Source: Coriaria nepalensis (Eukaryota; Streptophyta; Magnoliopsida; Cucurbitales; Coriariaceae). From it: a DNA stretch of 64,000 nt. Positions within the stretch are counted from its first letter, which is position 1. Every line of letters starts with the position of its first letter. The translations under genes were made by a program, and so were the position numbers. The stretch lies in contig CP114482.1 of the NCBI GenBank assembly GCA_027186245.1, positions 22,649,209 to 22,713,208 of the forward strand, read 5' to 3'. The notes under the pieces are model-generated. The model made no database searches, was not told where the DNA came from, and saw only the letters and a list, made by a program, of their open reading frames with translations. This document shows positions 27,644-39,539 of the stretch, in pieces.

Positions 27644-27785
27644 TGCATAGTTGCCCTCAATAGATCAATTACAAGTTATGCATGAAAGTCCCGTTTTAAT
27701 TGCAAAAAGAGAACTGGTTCGAAGTGCCTTCAAACAATTTAATGATTGAAAAGACTGAGTCATATGCTTTTTAATGCTAAAATAA
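27644..27785 (+). repeat. Monomer A, worked example (142 bp)
   Basis: Representative A monomer. It starts TGCATAGTTGCC, has the marker TAGATCAATTRCAAGTTATG, then a CpG-rich spot (CGCG in many copies, CCCG here), then GAAYTGGTTCGAAGTGCC, and ends near TTTTTAATGCTAAAATAA. Using a typical A and B consensus, 63 of the first 80 positions match B without gaps, so the monomers share an origin. The 3' half diverges more. Two main starts exist: TGCATAGTTGCC, and a one-base-shorter TGCATGGTGCC that usually follows a C monomer ending in CAACGCTAAAAAA. The shorter start accounts for one of the two missing bases in 418-bp trimers. Confidence 0.93.
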
Positions 27786-27853
27786 TGCATTGTTGTCTTC
27801 AATAGATTAATTACAAGTTATGTAACAAAATAATGTTTGAAGGGCGAAAATAG

Positions 27854-27867
27854 AATTCGTTCGAATT
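27854..27867. other. Dyad element AATTCG-TT-CGAATT of monomer B (example)
   Basis: Most B monomers carry AATTCGTTCGAATT, two 6-bp inverted arms around a 2-bp centre. Between subtypes the centre varies (TT, AT near 1475, GT near 61390, TC near 50918) while the arms usually stay. Exceptions that break an arm exist, for example CGTTTGAATT near 10280, TACGTTCG at 54270 and GAAGTCG at 61806. A and C carry only the related TTCGAA core (GGTTCGAA in A, TTCGTTCGAA in C1). A protein-binding role is possible but not shown. Confidence 0.6.
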
Positions 27868-27871
27868 AATT
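27855..27871 (+). other. Partial CENP-B-box-like match in monomer B
   Basis: ATTCGTTCGAATTAATT fits the 5' half of the mammalian CENP-B box (NTTCGNNNNANNCGGGN): TTCGTTNGAA agrees, but the required CGGG is replaced by TAAT. C1 monomers have the similar TTCGTTCGAAGTGATTT, again without CGGG. A short AT-rich half-motif can arise by chance, and here it also follows from the dyad, so the match is weak. Confidence 0.25.
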
Positions 27872-27927
27872 TAGAATGATTTAATGACTAGAAGAGACTC
27901 AATGACATGACTTTAAGGCTTAACAAA

Positions 27928-28063
27928 TGCAATGTTGCCTTCAATAGATCAACTGCAAGTTACGCACGAAATTCATGTTTAAAGGCCGAATTTCGTTCGA
28001 AGTGATTTAGAATGATTTACTGACTAAAAGAGACGCAAAAATATGACCTTCAGGCTAAAAAAA
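27928..28063 (+). repeat. Monomer C, worked example (136 bp)
   Basis: Representative C monomer. It aligns with B through TGTTGCCTTCAATAGATCAACTGCAAG but lacks about 6 bp just before the TTCGTTCGAA box, which explains 136 against 142 bp. It ends CGCAAAAATATGAC, then a variable CTTTAAGGCT or TTCAACGCT, then a run of 5 to 8 A. Three subtypes are clear: C1 (GCCTTCAATAG, TTACGCACG, TTTCGTTCGAAG); C2 (TTGCCTATAATAG, TTATGCACG, TTTCATACGAAG), dominant from about 8 to 23.6 kb; and C3 (as C2 but GATAACCTGTAAG), found only downstream of about 37.9 kb. Confidence 0.93.
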
Positions 28064-29504
28064 TGCATAGTTGCCCTCAATAGATCAATTACAAGTTGTG
28101 CATGAAAGTCGCGTTTTAATTGCAAAAAGAGAATTGATTCGAAGTGCCTTCAAACAATTTAATGATTGAAAAGACTTAGTCATATGCTTTTTAATGCTAA
28201 AATAATGCATTGTTGTCTTCAATAGATTAATTACAAGTTATGTAAGAAAATAATGTTTGAAGGGAAAAAATAGAATTCGTTCGAATTAATTTAGAATGAT
28301 TTAATGACTAGAAGAGACTCAATGACATGACTTTAAGGCTAAACAAATGCATTGTTGCCTCCAATAGATCAACTGCAAGTTACGCACGAAATTCATGTTT
28401 AAAGGCCGAATTTCGTTCGAAGTGATTTAGAATGATTTACTGACTAAAAGAGCCGCAAAAATATGACTTTAAGGCTAAAAAAATGGATAGTTGCCATCAA
28501 TAGATCAATTACAAGTTATGCATGAAAGTCGCGTTCTAAATGCAAAAAGAGAATTGGTTCGGAGTGCCTTCAAACAATTTAATGATTGAAAAGATTGAGT
28601 GATATGCTTTTTAACGCTAAAATTATGCATTGTTGTCTTCAATACATTAATTACAAGTTATGTAAGAAAATAATGTTTGAAGGGCAAAAATAGAATTCGT
28701 TCGAATTAATTTAGAATGATTTAATAACTAGAAGAGACTCAGTGACATGACTTTAAGGCTAAACAAATGCATTCTTGCCTATAATATATCAACTGCAAGT
28801 TACGCACGAAAGTCATGTTTAAAGACCGAATTTCATTCGAAGTGATTTAGAATGATTTACTGACAAAAAGAGACGCAAAAATATGACTTTAAGGCTAAAA
28901 AAATGCATAGTTGCCCTCAATAGATCAATTACAAGTTATGCATGAAAGTCGCGTTCTAAATGCAAAAGGAGAATTGGTTCGGAGTACCTTCAAACAATTT
29001 ATTGATTGAAAAGACTGAGTGATATGCTTTTTAACGCTAAAATTATGCATTGTTGTCTTCAATAGATTAATTACAAGTTATGTAAGAAAATAATGTTTGA
29101 AGGGCAAAAATAGAATTCGTTCGAATTAATTTAGAATGATTTAATGACTAGAAGAGACTCAATGACATGACTTTAAGGCTAAACAAATGCATTGTTGCCT
29201 CCAATAGATCAACTGCAAGTTACGCACGAAATTCATGTTTAAAGGCCGAATTTCGTTCAAAGTGATTTAGAATGATTTACTGACTAAAAGAGACGCAAAA
29301 ATATGACCTTAAGGCTAAAAAAATGGATAGTTGCCATCAATAGATCAATTACAAGTTATGCATGAAAGTCGCGTTCTAAATGCAAAAAGAGAATTGGTTC
29401 GGAGTGCCTTCAAACAATTTAATGATTGAAAAGATTGAGTGATATGCTTTTTAACGCTAAAATTATGCATTGTTGTCTTCAATACATTAATTACAAGTTA
29501 TGTA

Positions 29505-32024
29505 AGAAAATAATGTTTGAAGGGCAAAAATAGAATTCGTTCGAATTAATTTAGAATGATTTAATAACTAGAAGAGACTCAGTGACATGACTTTAAGGCT
29601 AAACAAATGCATTCTTGCTTATAATAGATCAACTGCAAGTTACGCACGAAAGTCATGTTTAAAGGCCGAATTTTGTTCGAAGTGATTTAGAATGATTTAC
29701 TGACTAAAAGAGACGCAAAAATATGACTTTAAGGCTAAAAAAATGCATAGTTGGCATCAATAGATCAATTACAAGTTATGCATGAAAGTCGCGTTCTAAA
29801 TGCAAAAAGAGAATTGATTCGAAGTGCCTTCAAACAATTTGATGATTGAAAAGACTGAGTCATATGCTTTTTAATGCTAAAATAATGCGTTGTTGTCTTC
29901 AATAGATTAATTACAAGTTATGTAAGAAAATAATGTTTGAAGGGCGAAAATAGAATTCGTTCGAATTAATTTAGAATGATTTAATGACTAGAAGAGACTC
30001 AATGACATGACTTTAAGGCTTAACAAATGCAATGTTGCCTTCAATAGATCAACTGCAAGTTACGCACGAAATTCATGTTTAAAGGCCGAATTTCGTTCGA
30101 AGTGATTTAGAATGATTTACTGACTAAAAGAGATGCAAAAATATGACTTTCAGGCTAAAAAAATGCATAGTTGCCCTCAATAGATCAATTACAAGTTATG
30201 CATGAAAGTCCCGTTTTAATTGCAAAAAGAGAACTGGTTCGAAGTGCCTTCAAACAATTTAATGATTGAAAAGACTGAGTCATATGCTTTTTAATGCTAA
30301 AATAATGCATTGTTGTCTTCAATAGATTAATTACAAGTTATGTAACAAAATAATGTTTGAAGGGCGAAAATAGAATTCGTTCGAATTAATTTAGAATGAT
30401 TTAATGACTAGAAGAGACTCAATGACATGACTTTAAGGCTTAACAAATGCAATGTTGCCTTCAATAGATCAACTGCAAGTTACGCACGAAATTCATGTTT
30501 AAAGGCCGAATTTCGTTCGAAGTGATTTAGAATGATTTACTGACTAAAAGAGACGCAAAAATATGACCTTCAGGCTAAAAAAATGCATAGTTGCCCTCAA
30601 TAGATCAATTACAAGTTATGCATGAAAGTCGTGTTTTAATTGCAAAAAGAGAATTGATTCGAAGTGCCTTCAAACAATTTAATGATTGAAAAGACTTAGT
30701 CATATGCTTTTTAATGCTAAAATAATGCATTGTTGTCTTCAATAGATTAATTACAAGTTATGTAAGAAAATAATGTTTGAAGGGCAAAAATAGAATTCGT
30801 TCGAATTAATTTAGAATGATTTAATGACTAGAAGAGACTCAATGACATGACTTTAAGGCTAAACAAATGCATTGTTGCCTCCAATAGATCAACTGCAAGT
30901 TACGCACGAAATTCATGTTTAAAGGCCGAATTTCGTTCGAAGTGATTTAGAATGATTTACTGACTAAAAGAGCCGCAAAAATATGACTTTAAGGCTAAAA
31001 AAATGGATAGTTGCCATCAATAGATCAATTACAAGTTATGCATGAAAGTCGCGTTCTAAATGCAAAAAGAGAATTGGTTCGGAGTGCCTTCAAACAATTT
31101 AATGATTGAAAAGATTGAGTGATATGCTTTTTAACGCTAAAATTATGCATTGTTGTCTTCAATACATTAATTACAAGTTATGTAAGAAAATAATGTTTGA
31201 AGGGCAAAAATAGAATTCGTTCGAATTAATTTAGAATGATTTAATAACTAGAAGAGACTCAGTGACATGACTTTAAGGCTAAACAAATGCATTCTTGCCT
31301 ATAATATATCAACTGCAAGTTACGCACGAAAGTCATGTTTAAAGGCCGAATTTCATTCGAAGTGATTTAGAATGATTTACTGACAAAAAGAGACGCAAAA
31401 ATATGACTTTAAGGCTAAAAAAATGGATAGTTGCCCTCAATAGATCAATTACAAGTTATGCATGAAAGTCGCGTTCTAAATGCAAAAGGAGAATTGGTTC
31501 GGAGTACCTTCAAACAATTTATTGATTGAAAAGACTGAGTGATATGCTTTTTAACGCTAAAATTATGCATTGTTGTCTTCAATAGATTAATTACAAGTTA
31601 TGTAAGAAAATAATGTTTGAAGGGCAAAAATAGAATTCGTTCGAATTAATTTAGAATGATTTAATGACTAGAAGAGACTCAATGACATGACTTTAAGGCT
31701 AAACAAATGCATTGTTGCCTCCAATAGATCAACTGCAAGTTACGCACGAAATTCATGTTTAAAGGCCGAATTTCGTTCAAAGTGATTTAGAATGATTTAC
31801 TGACTAAAAGAGACGCAAAAATATGACTTTAAGGCTAAAAAAATGGATAGTTGCCATCAATAGATCAATTACAAGTTATGCATGAAAGTCGCGTTCTAAA
31901 TGCAAAAAGAGAATTGGTTCGGAGTGCCTTCAAACAATTTAATGATTGAAAAGATTGAGTGATATGCTTTTTAACGCTAAAATTATGCATTCTTGTCTTC
32001 AATACATTAATTACAAGTTATGTA
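29505..32024 (+). repeat. 6-trimer HOR, copy 2 (2520 bp)
   Basis: Repeats copy 1 at a constant 2520-bp offset. By eye I noticed roughly ten substitutions and no indel, so identity is near 99.6%. Examples (copy 1 to copy 2): TTGACATC to TTGGCATC, CAATATATC to CAATAGATC, AAGTTGTG to AAGTTATG, AGGGAAAAA to AGGGCAAAA, AAAGACCG to AAAGGCCG. Similarity falls after about 32120, where CTTGCCTATAATAG replaces CTTGCTTATAATAG and ACAAAAAGAGACCC replaces ACTAAAAGAGACGC. Confidence 0.93.
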
Positions 32025-35000
32025 AGAAAATAATGTTTGCAGGGCAAAAATAGAATTCGTTCGAATTAATTTAGAATGATTTAATAACTAGAAGAGACTC
32101 AGTGACATGACTTTAAGGCTAAACAAATGCATTCTTGCCTATAATAGATCAACTGCAAGTTACGCACGAAAGTCATGTTTAAAGGCCGAATTTCGTTCGA
32201 AGTGATTTAGAATGATTTACTGACAAAAAGAGACCCAAAAATATGACTTTAAGGCTAAAAAAATGCATAGTTGCCATCAATAGATCAATTACAAGTTATG
32301 GATGAAAGTCGCGTTCTAAATGCAAAAAGAGAATTGGTTCGGAGTGCCTTCAAACAATTTAATGATTGAAAAGACTGAGTGATATGCTTTTTAACGCTAA
32401 AATTATGCATTGTTGTCTTCAATACATTAATTACAAGTTATGTAAGAAAATAATGTTTGAAGGGCAAAAATAGAATTCGTTCGAATTAATTTAGAATGAT
32501 TAAATAACTAGAAGAGACTCAGTGACATGACTTTAAGGCTAAACAAATGCATTCTTGCCTATAATAGATCAACTGCAAGTTACGCACGAAAGTCATGTTT
32601 AAAGGCCGAATTTTGTTCGAAGTGATTTAGAATGATTTACTGACTAAAAGAGACGCAAAAATATGACTTTAAGGCTAAAAAAATGCATAGTTGCCAACAA
32701 TAGATCAATTACAAGTTATGCATGAAAGTCGCGTTCTAAATGCAAAAAGAGAATTGATTCGAAGTGCCTCAAACAATTTAATGATTGAAAAGACTGAGTC
32801 ATATGCTTTTTAACGCTAAAATAATACATTGTTGTCTTTAATAGACTAATTACAAGTTACGTAAGAAAATAATGTTTGAAGGGCAAAAATAGAATTCGTT
32901 CGAATTAATTTAGAATGATTTAATGACTAGAAGAGACTCAATGACATGACTTTAAGGCTAAACAAATGCATTGTTGCCTTCAATAGATCAACTGCAAGTT
33001 ACCCACGAAAGTCATGTTTAAAGGCCGAATTTCGTTCGAAGTGATTTAGAATGATTTACTGACTAAAAGAGACGCAAAAATATGACATCAACGCTAAAAT
33101 ATGCATAGTTGCCATCAATAGATCAATTGCAAGTTATGCATGAAAGTCACGTTTTAAATGCAAAAGGAGAATTGGTTCGAAGTGCATTCAAATAATTTAA
33201 TGATTGAAAAGACTGAGTGATATGCTTTTTAATGCTAAAATTATGCACTGTTGTATTCAATATATTAATTACAAGTTACGTAAGAAAATAATGTTTGAAG
33301 GGCAAAAATAGAATTCGTTCGAATTAATTTAGAAGGATTTAATGACTAGAAGAGACTCAATGACATGACTTTAAGGCTAAACAAATGCATTGTTGCCTTC
33401 AATAGATCAACTGCAAGTTACATACGAAAGTCATGTTTAAAGGTCGAATTTCGTTCGAAGTGATTTAGAATGATTTACTGACACAAAGTGACGCAAAAAT
33501 ATTACTTTCAGGCTAAAAAAATGCATAGTTGTCATCAATAGATCAATTACAAGTTATGCATGAAAGTCACGTTCTAAATGCAAAAAGAGAATTGGTTCGA
33601 AGTGCCTTCAAACAATTTAATAATTGAAAAGACTGAGTCATGTGCTTTTTAACGTTAAAATTATGCATTGTTGTCTTCAATACATTAATTACAAGTTATG
33701 TAAGAAAATAATGTTTGAAGGGCAAAAAGAGAATTCGTTCGAATTAATTTAGAATGATTTAATAACTAGAAGAGACTCAGTGACATGACTTTAAGGCTAA
33801 ACAAATGCATTCTTGCCTATAATAGATCAACTGCAAGTTACGCACGAAAGTCATGTTTAAAGGCCGAATTTTGGTCGAAGTGATTTAGAATGATTTACTG
33901 ACTAAAAGAGACGCAAAAATATGACTTTAAGGCTAAAAAAATGCATAGTTGTCATCAATAGATCAATTACAAGTTATGCATGAAAGTCACGTTCTAAATG
34001 CAAAAAGGGAATTGGTTCGAGGTGCCTTCAAACAATTTAATGATTGAAAAGACTGAGTGATATGCTTTTTAACGCTAAAATAATACATTGTTGTCTTTAA
34101 TAGATTAATTACAAGTTACGTAAGAAAATAATGTTTGAAGGGCAAAAATAGAATTCGTTCGAATTAATTTAGAATGATTTAATGACTAGAAGAGACTCAA
34201 TGACATGAATTTAAGGCTAAACAAATGCATTGTTGCCTTCAATAGATCAACTGCAAGTTACACACGAAAGTCATGTTTAAAGGTCGAATTTCGTTCGAAG
34301 TGATTTAGAATGATTTAGTGCGCAAAAATATGACTTTCAGGCTAAGAAAATGCATAGTTGTCATCAGAAGATCAATTACAAGTTATGCATGAAAGTCACG
34401 TTCTAAATGCAAAAAGAGAATTGGTTCGAAGTGCGTTCAAATAATTTAATGATTGAAAAGGCTGAGTGATATGCTTTTTAATGCTAAAATTATGCATTGT
34501 TGTATTCAATAGATTAATTACAAGTTACGTAAGAAAATAATGTTTGAAGGGCAAAAATATAATTCGTTCGAATTAATTTAGAATGATTTAATGACTAGAA
34601 GAGACTCAATGACATGACTTTAAGGCTAAACATATGCATTGTTGCCTTCAATAGATCAACTGCAAGTTACGCACGAAAGTCATGTTTAAAGGTCGAATTT
34701 TGTTTGAAGTGATTTAGAATGATTTAGTGACAAAAAGTGACGCAAAAATATGACTTTCGGGCTAAAAAAATGCATAGTTGTCATCAATAGATCAATTACA
34801 AGTTATGCATGAAAGTCACGTTCTAAATGCAAAAAGAGAATTGGTTCGAAGTGCCTTCAAACAATTTAATGATTGAAAAGACTGAGTGATATGCTTTTTA
34901 ATGCTAAAATAATGCATTGTTGTCTTGAATAGATTAATTACAAGTTATGTAAGAAAATAATGTTTGAAGGGCAAAAATAGAATTCGTTAGAATTAATTTA

Positions 35001-38000
35001 GAATGATTTAATGACTAGAAGCGACTCAGTGACATGACTTTAAGGGTAAACAAATGCATTCTTGCCTATAATAGATCAACTGCAAGTTATGCACGAAAGT
35101 CATGTTCGAATGCCGAATTTCATACGAAGTGATTTAGAATGATTTACTGACTAAAAGAGACGCAAAAATATGACTTCAACGCTAAAAAATGCATGGTGCC
35201 ATCAATAGATCAATTGCAAGTTATGCACGAAAGTCGCGTTTTAATTGCAAAAAGAGAACTGGTTCGAAGTGCCTTCAAACAATTTAATTATTGAAAAGAC
35301 TGAGTGATATGCTTTTTAATGCTAAAATAATGCATTGTTGTCTTCAATAGATTAATTACAAGTTATGTAAGAAAATAATGTTTGAAGGGCGAAAATCGAA
35401 TTCGTTCGAATTAATTCAGAATGATTTAATGACTAGAAGAGACTCAGTGACATGACTTTAAGGCTAAACAAATGCATTCTTGCCTATAATAGATCAACTG
35501 TAAGTTATGCACGAAAGTCATGTTCGAATGCCAAATTTCATACGAAGTGATTTAGAATTATTTACTGACTAAAAGAGACGCAAAAATATGACTTCAACGC
35601 TAAAAAATGCATGGTGCCATCAATAGATCAATTGCAAGTTATGCACGAAAGTCGCGTTTTAATTGCAAAAAGAGAACTGGTTCGAAGTGCCTTCAAACAA
35701 TTTAATTATTGAAAAGACTGAGTGATATGCTTTTTAATGCTAAAATAATGCATTGTTGTCTTCAATAGATTAATTACAAGTTATGTAAGAAAATAATGTT
35801 TGAAGGGCGAAAATCGAATTCGTTCGAATTAATTCAGAATGATTTAATGACTAGAAGAGACTCAGTGACATGACTTTAAGGCTAAACAAATGCATTCTTG
35901 CCTATAATAGATCAACTGTAAGTTATGCACGAAAGTCATGTTCGAATGCCGAATTTCATACGAAGTGATTTAGAATTATTTACTGACTAAAAGAGACGCA
36001 AAAATGTGACTTCAACGCTAAAAAATGCATGGTGCCATCAATAGATCAATTGTAAGTTATGGACGAAAGTCGCGTTCTAAATGCAAAAAGAGAATTGGCT
36101 CGAAGTGCCTTCACACAATTTAATGATTGAAAAGACTGAGTCATATGCTTTTTAACTCTAAAATATTGCATTGTTGTCTTCAATAGATTAATTACAAGTT
36201 ATGTAAGAAAATAATGTTTGAAGGGCGAAAATCGAATTCGTTCGAATTAATTCAGAATGATTTAATGACTAGAAGAGACTCAGTGACATGACTTTAAGGC
36301 TAAACAAATGCATTCTTGCCTATAATAGATCAACTGTAAGTTATGCACGAAAGTCATGTTCGAATGCCGAATTTCATACGAAGTGATTTAGAATTATTTA
36401 CTGACTAAAAGGGACGCAAAAATGTGACTTCAACGCTAAAAAATGCTTGGTGCCATCAATAGATCAATTGCAAGTTATGGACGAAAGTCGTGTTCTAAAT
36501 GCAAAAAGAGAATTGATTCGAAGTGCCTTCAAACAATTTAATGATTGAAAAGACTGAGTCATATGCTTTTTAACGCTAAAATAATGCATTTTTGTCTTCA
36601 ATAGATTAATTACAAGTTATGTAAGAAAATAATGTTTGAAGGGCAAAAATAGAATTCGTTCGAATTAATTTAGAATGATTTAATAACTAGAAGAGACTCA
36701 ATGACATGACTATAAGGCTTAACAAATGCATTGTTGCCTATAATAGATCAACTGCAAGTTATGCACAAAAGTCATGTTCGAATGCCGAATTTCATACGAA
36801 GTGATTTAGAATTATTTACTGACTAAAAGAGACGCAAAAATGTGACTTCAACGCTAAAAAATGCATGGTGCCATCAATAGATCAATTGCAAGTTATGGAC
36901 GAAAGTCGCGTTCTAAATGCAAAAAGAGAATTGGTTCGAAGTGCCTTCACACAATTTAATGATTGAAAAGACTGAGTCATATGCTTTTTAACTCTAAAAT
37001 ATTGCATTGTTGTCTTCAATAGATTAATTACAAGTTATGTAAGAAAATAATGTTTGAAGGGCAAAGACGGAATTCGTTCGAATTAATTTAGAATGATTTA
37101 AAGACTAGAAGAGACTGAATGACATGACTTTAAGCCTTAAAAATGCATTGTGGCCTTCAATAGATTAACTGCAAGTTACGCACGAAAGTCATGTTTAAAG
37201 GCCGAATTTCGTTCGAAGTGATTTAGAATGATTTACTGACTAAAAGAGATGCAAAAGTATGACATTAAGGCTAAAAAAATGCATAGTTGCCATCAATAGA
37301 TCAATTACAGGTTATGCATGAAAGTCGCGTTCTAAATGCAAAAAGAGAATTGATTCGAAGTGCCTTCAAACAATTTAATGATTGAAAAGACTGAGTCATA
37401 TGCTTTTTAACGCTAAAATAATGCATTTTTGTCTTCAATAGATTAATTACAAGTTATGTAAGAAAATAATGTTTGAAGGGCAAAAATAGAATTCGTTCGA
37501 ATTAATTTAGAATGATTTAATGACTAGAAGAGACTCAATGACAAGGCTTTAAGGCCAAACTAATGCATTGTTTCCTTCAATAGATCAACTGCAAGTTACG
37601 CACGAAAGTCATGTTTAAAGGCTGAATTTCGTTCGAAGTGATTTAGAATGATTTAATGACAAAAAGAGACGCAAAAATATGACTTTAAGGCTAAAAAAAA
37701 TGCATAGTTGCCATCAATAGATCAATTGCAAGTTATGAACGAAAGTCGCGTTCTAAATGCAAAAAGAGAATTGGTTCGAAGTGCGTTCAAACAATTTAAT
37801 GATTGAAAAGACTGAGTGATATGCTTTTTAATGCTAAAATTATGCATCGCTGTCTTCAGTACATTAATTACAAGTTATGTAAGAAAATAATGTTTGAAGG
37901 GCAAAAATAGAATTGATTCGAATTAATTTAGAATGATTTAATGACTAGAAGAGACTCAATGACATGACTTTAAGGCTAAACTAATGCATTCTTGCCTATA

Positions 38001-39539
38001 ATAGATAACCTGTAAGTTATGCACGAAAGTCATGTTCGAATGCCGAATTTCATACGAAGTGATTTAGAATTATTTACTGACTAAAAGGGACGCAAAAATA
38101 TGACTTCAACGCTAAAAAATGCACGGTGCCATCAATAGATCATTTGCAAGTTATGCACGAAAGTCGCGTTCTAAATGCAAAAAGAGAATTGATTAGAAGT
38201 GCCTTCAAACAATTTAATGGTTGAAAAGACTGAGTCATATGCTTTTTAACGCTAAAATAATACATTGTTGTCTTCAATAGATTAATTACAAGTTATGTAA
38301 GAAAATAATGTTTGAAGGGCAAAAATAGAATTCGTTCGAATTAATTTAGAATGATTTAATGACTAGAAGAGACTGAATGAGATGACTTTAAGCCTTAACA
38401 AATGCATTGTGGCCTTCAATAGATCAACTGCAAGTTACGCACGAAAGTCATGTTTAAAGGCCGAATTTCGTTCGAAGTGATTTAGAATGATTTACTGACT
38501 AAAAGAGACGCAAAAATATGACTTTAAGGCTAAAAAAATGCATAGTTGCCATCAATAGATCAATTGCAAGTTATGCATGAAAGTCGCGTTTTAAATGGAA
38601 AAAGAGAATTGGTTCGAAGTGCGTTCAAACAATTTTATCATTGAAAAGACTGAGTGATATGCTTTTTAATGCTAAAATTATGCATTGTTGTCTTCAGTAC
38701 ATTAATTACAAGTTATGTAAGAAAATAATGTTTGAAGGGCAAAAATAGAATTCGTTCGAATTAATTTAGAATGATTTAATGACTAGAAGAGACTCAATGA
38801 CATGACTTTAAGGCTAAACTAATGCATTCTTGCCTATAATAGATAACCTGTAAGTTATGCACGAAAGTCATGTTCGAATGCCGAATTTCATACGAAGTGA
38901 TTTAGAATTATTTACTGACTAAAAGGGACGCAAAAATATGACTTCAACGCTAAAAAATGCACGGTGCCATCAATAGATCATTTGCAAGTTATGCACGAAA
39001 GTCGCGTTCTAAATGCAAAAAGAGAATTGATTAGAAGTGCCTTCAAACAATTTAATGGTTGAAAAGACTGAGTCATATGCTTTTTAACGCTAAAATAATA
39101 CATTGTTGTCTTCAATAGATTAATTACAAGTTATGTAAGAAAATAATGTTTGAAGGGCAAAAATAGAATTCGTTCGAATTAATTTAGAATGATTTAATGA
39201 CTAGAAGAGACTCAATGACATGACTTTAAGGCCAAACTAATGCATTGTTGCCTTCAATAGATCAACTGCAAGTTACGCAAGAAAGTCATCTTTAAAGGCC
39301 GAATTTCGTTCGAAGTGATTTAGAATGATTTACTGACAAAAAGAGACGCAAAAATATGACTTCAAGGCTAAAAAAATGCATAGTTGCCATCAATAGATCA
39401 ATTGCAAGTTATGCATGAAAGTCGCGTTTTAAATGCAAAAGGAGAATTGGTTCGAAGTGCGTTCAAACAATTTAATGATTGAAAAGACTGAGTGATATGC
39501 TTTTTAATGCTAAAATTATGCATTGTTGTCTTCAGTACA
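32025..39539 (+). repeat. Diverged trimers with 1- and 2-trimer blocks
   Basis: About eighteen trimers. The stretch 32025-35189 is a mix of singletons, including the shortest unit (33942-34350, 409 bp). Trimers 35190 and 35608 are tandem 418-bp near-duplicates (ATTTAATTATTG, GAAAATCGAATTCG). A 2-trimer block 36026/36444 is repeated at 36862/37280 (CTTCACACAA with AAAATATTGC, then GCATTTTTGTC). A second 2-trimer block starts at 37701 and recurs at 38539 and 39377. No gene is present. Confidence 0.87.

Larger units (their letters stand above)
27786..27927 (+). repeat. Monomer B, worked example (142 bp)
   Basis: Representative B monomer. It starts TGCATTGTTGTCTTCAATAG, continues through TTACAAGTTATGTAA, and contains GAATTCGTTCGAATTAATTT, the dyad element listed separately. 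The GAATTC inside the dyad gives one EcoRI site in most B copies, so roughly one per trimer. Subtypes seen along the array differ in the first 30 bp: CTTCAATAGATT (commonest), CTTGAATAGATT (typical of the 7-trimer and 5-trimer blocks), CTTCAGTACATT (about 37.8-50 kb) and CTTCAAAAGATT (about 40.3-49.2 kb). These work as lineage markers for following duplications. Confidence 0.93.
26985..29504 (+). repeat. 6-trimer HOR, copy 1 (2520 bp)
   Basis: Six trimers of exactly 420 bp (A starts 27224, 27644, 28064, 28484, 28904, 29324). Markers are CTTGCTTATAATAG (about 27096), ATTTGATGATTG (27318), AATGCGTTG (27365), GTCCCGTTTT (27688), TGTAACAAAAT (27822), AAGACTTAGTC (28171), AAGATTGAG (28591) and ATTTATTGATTG (28998). 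The 5' limit is set in a B monomer, where ACTATATTAA (about 26961) is replaced by AATACATTAA at the matching place downstream. Confidence 0.93.

Noticed and set aside
27748..27785. TATA-like and T-rich sequences (GATATGC, GCTTTTTAATGC) as promoter or terminator
   Set aside because: Such strings are expected in 32% GC DNA, recur in every trimer as part of the repeat, and have no gene or RNA beside them.
27786..27845. Possible hairpin between CTTCAA near the start of monomer B and TTGAAG about 40 bp later
   Set aside because: The arms are only 6 bp with a long loop in AT-rich DNA. In the CTTGAATAG subtype the left arm changes without a matching change in the right arm (TTGAAGGGC is kept), so there is no sign of pairing constraint.
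27661..28080. CRISPR-like array (regular repeats with variable parts)
   Set aside because: There are no short identical repeats separated by unique spacers. The whole 420-bp unit is repeated, variable positions are scattered single substitutions, and there are no cas genes.
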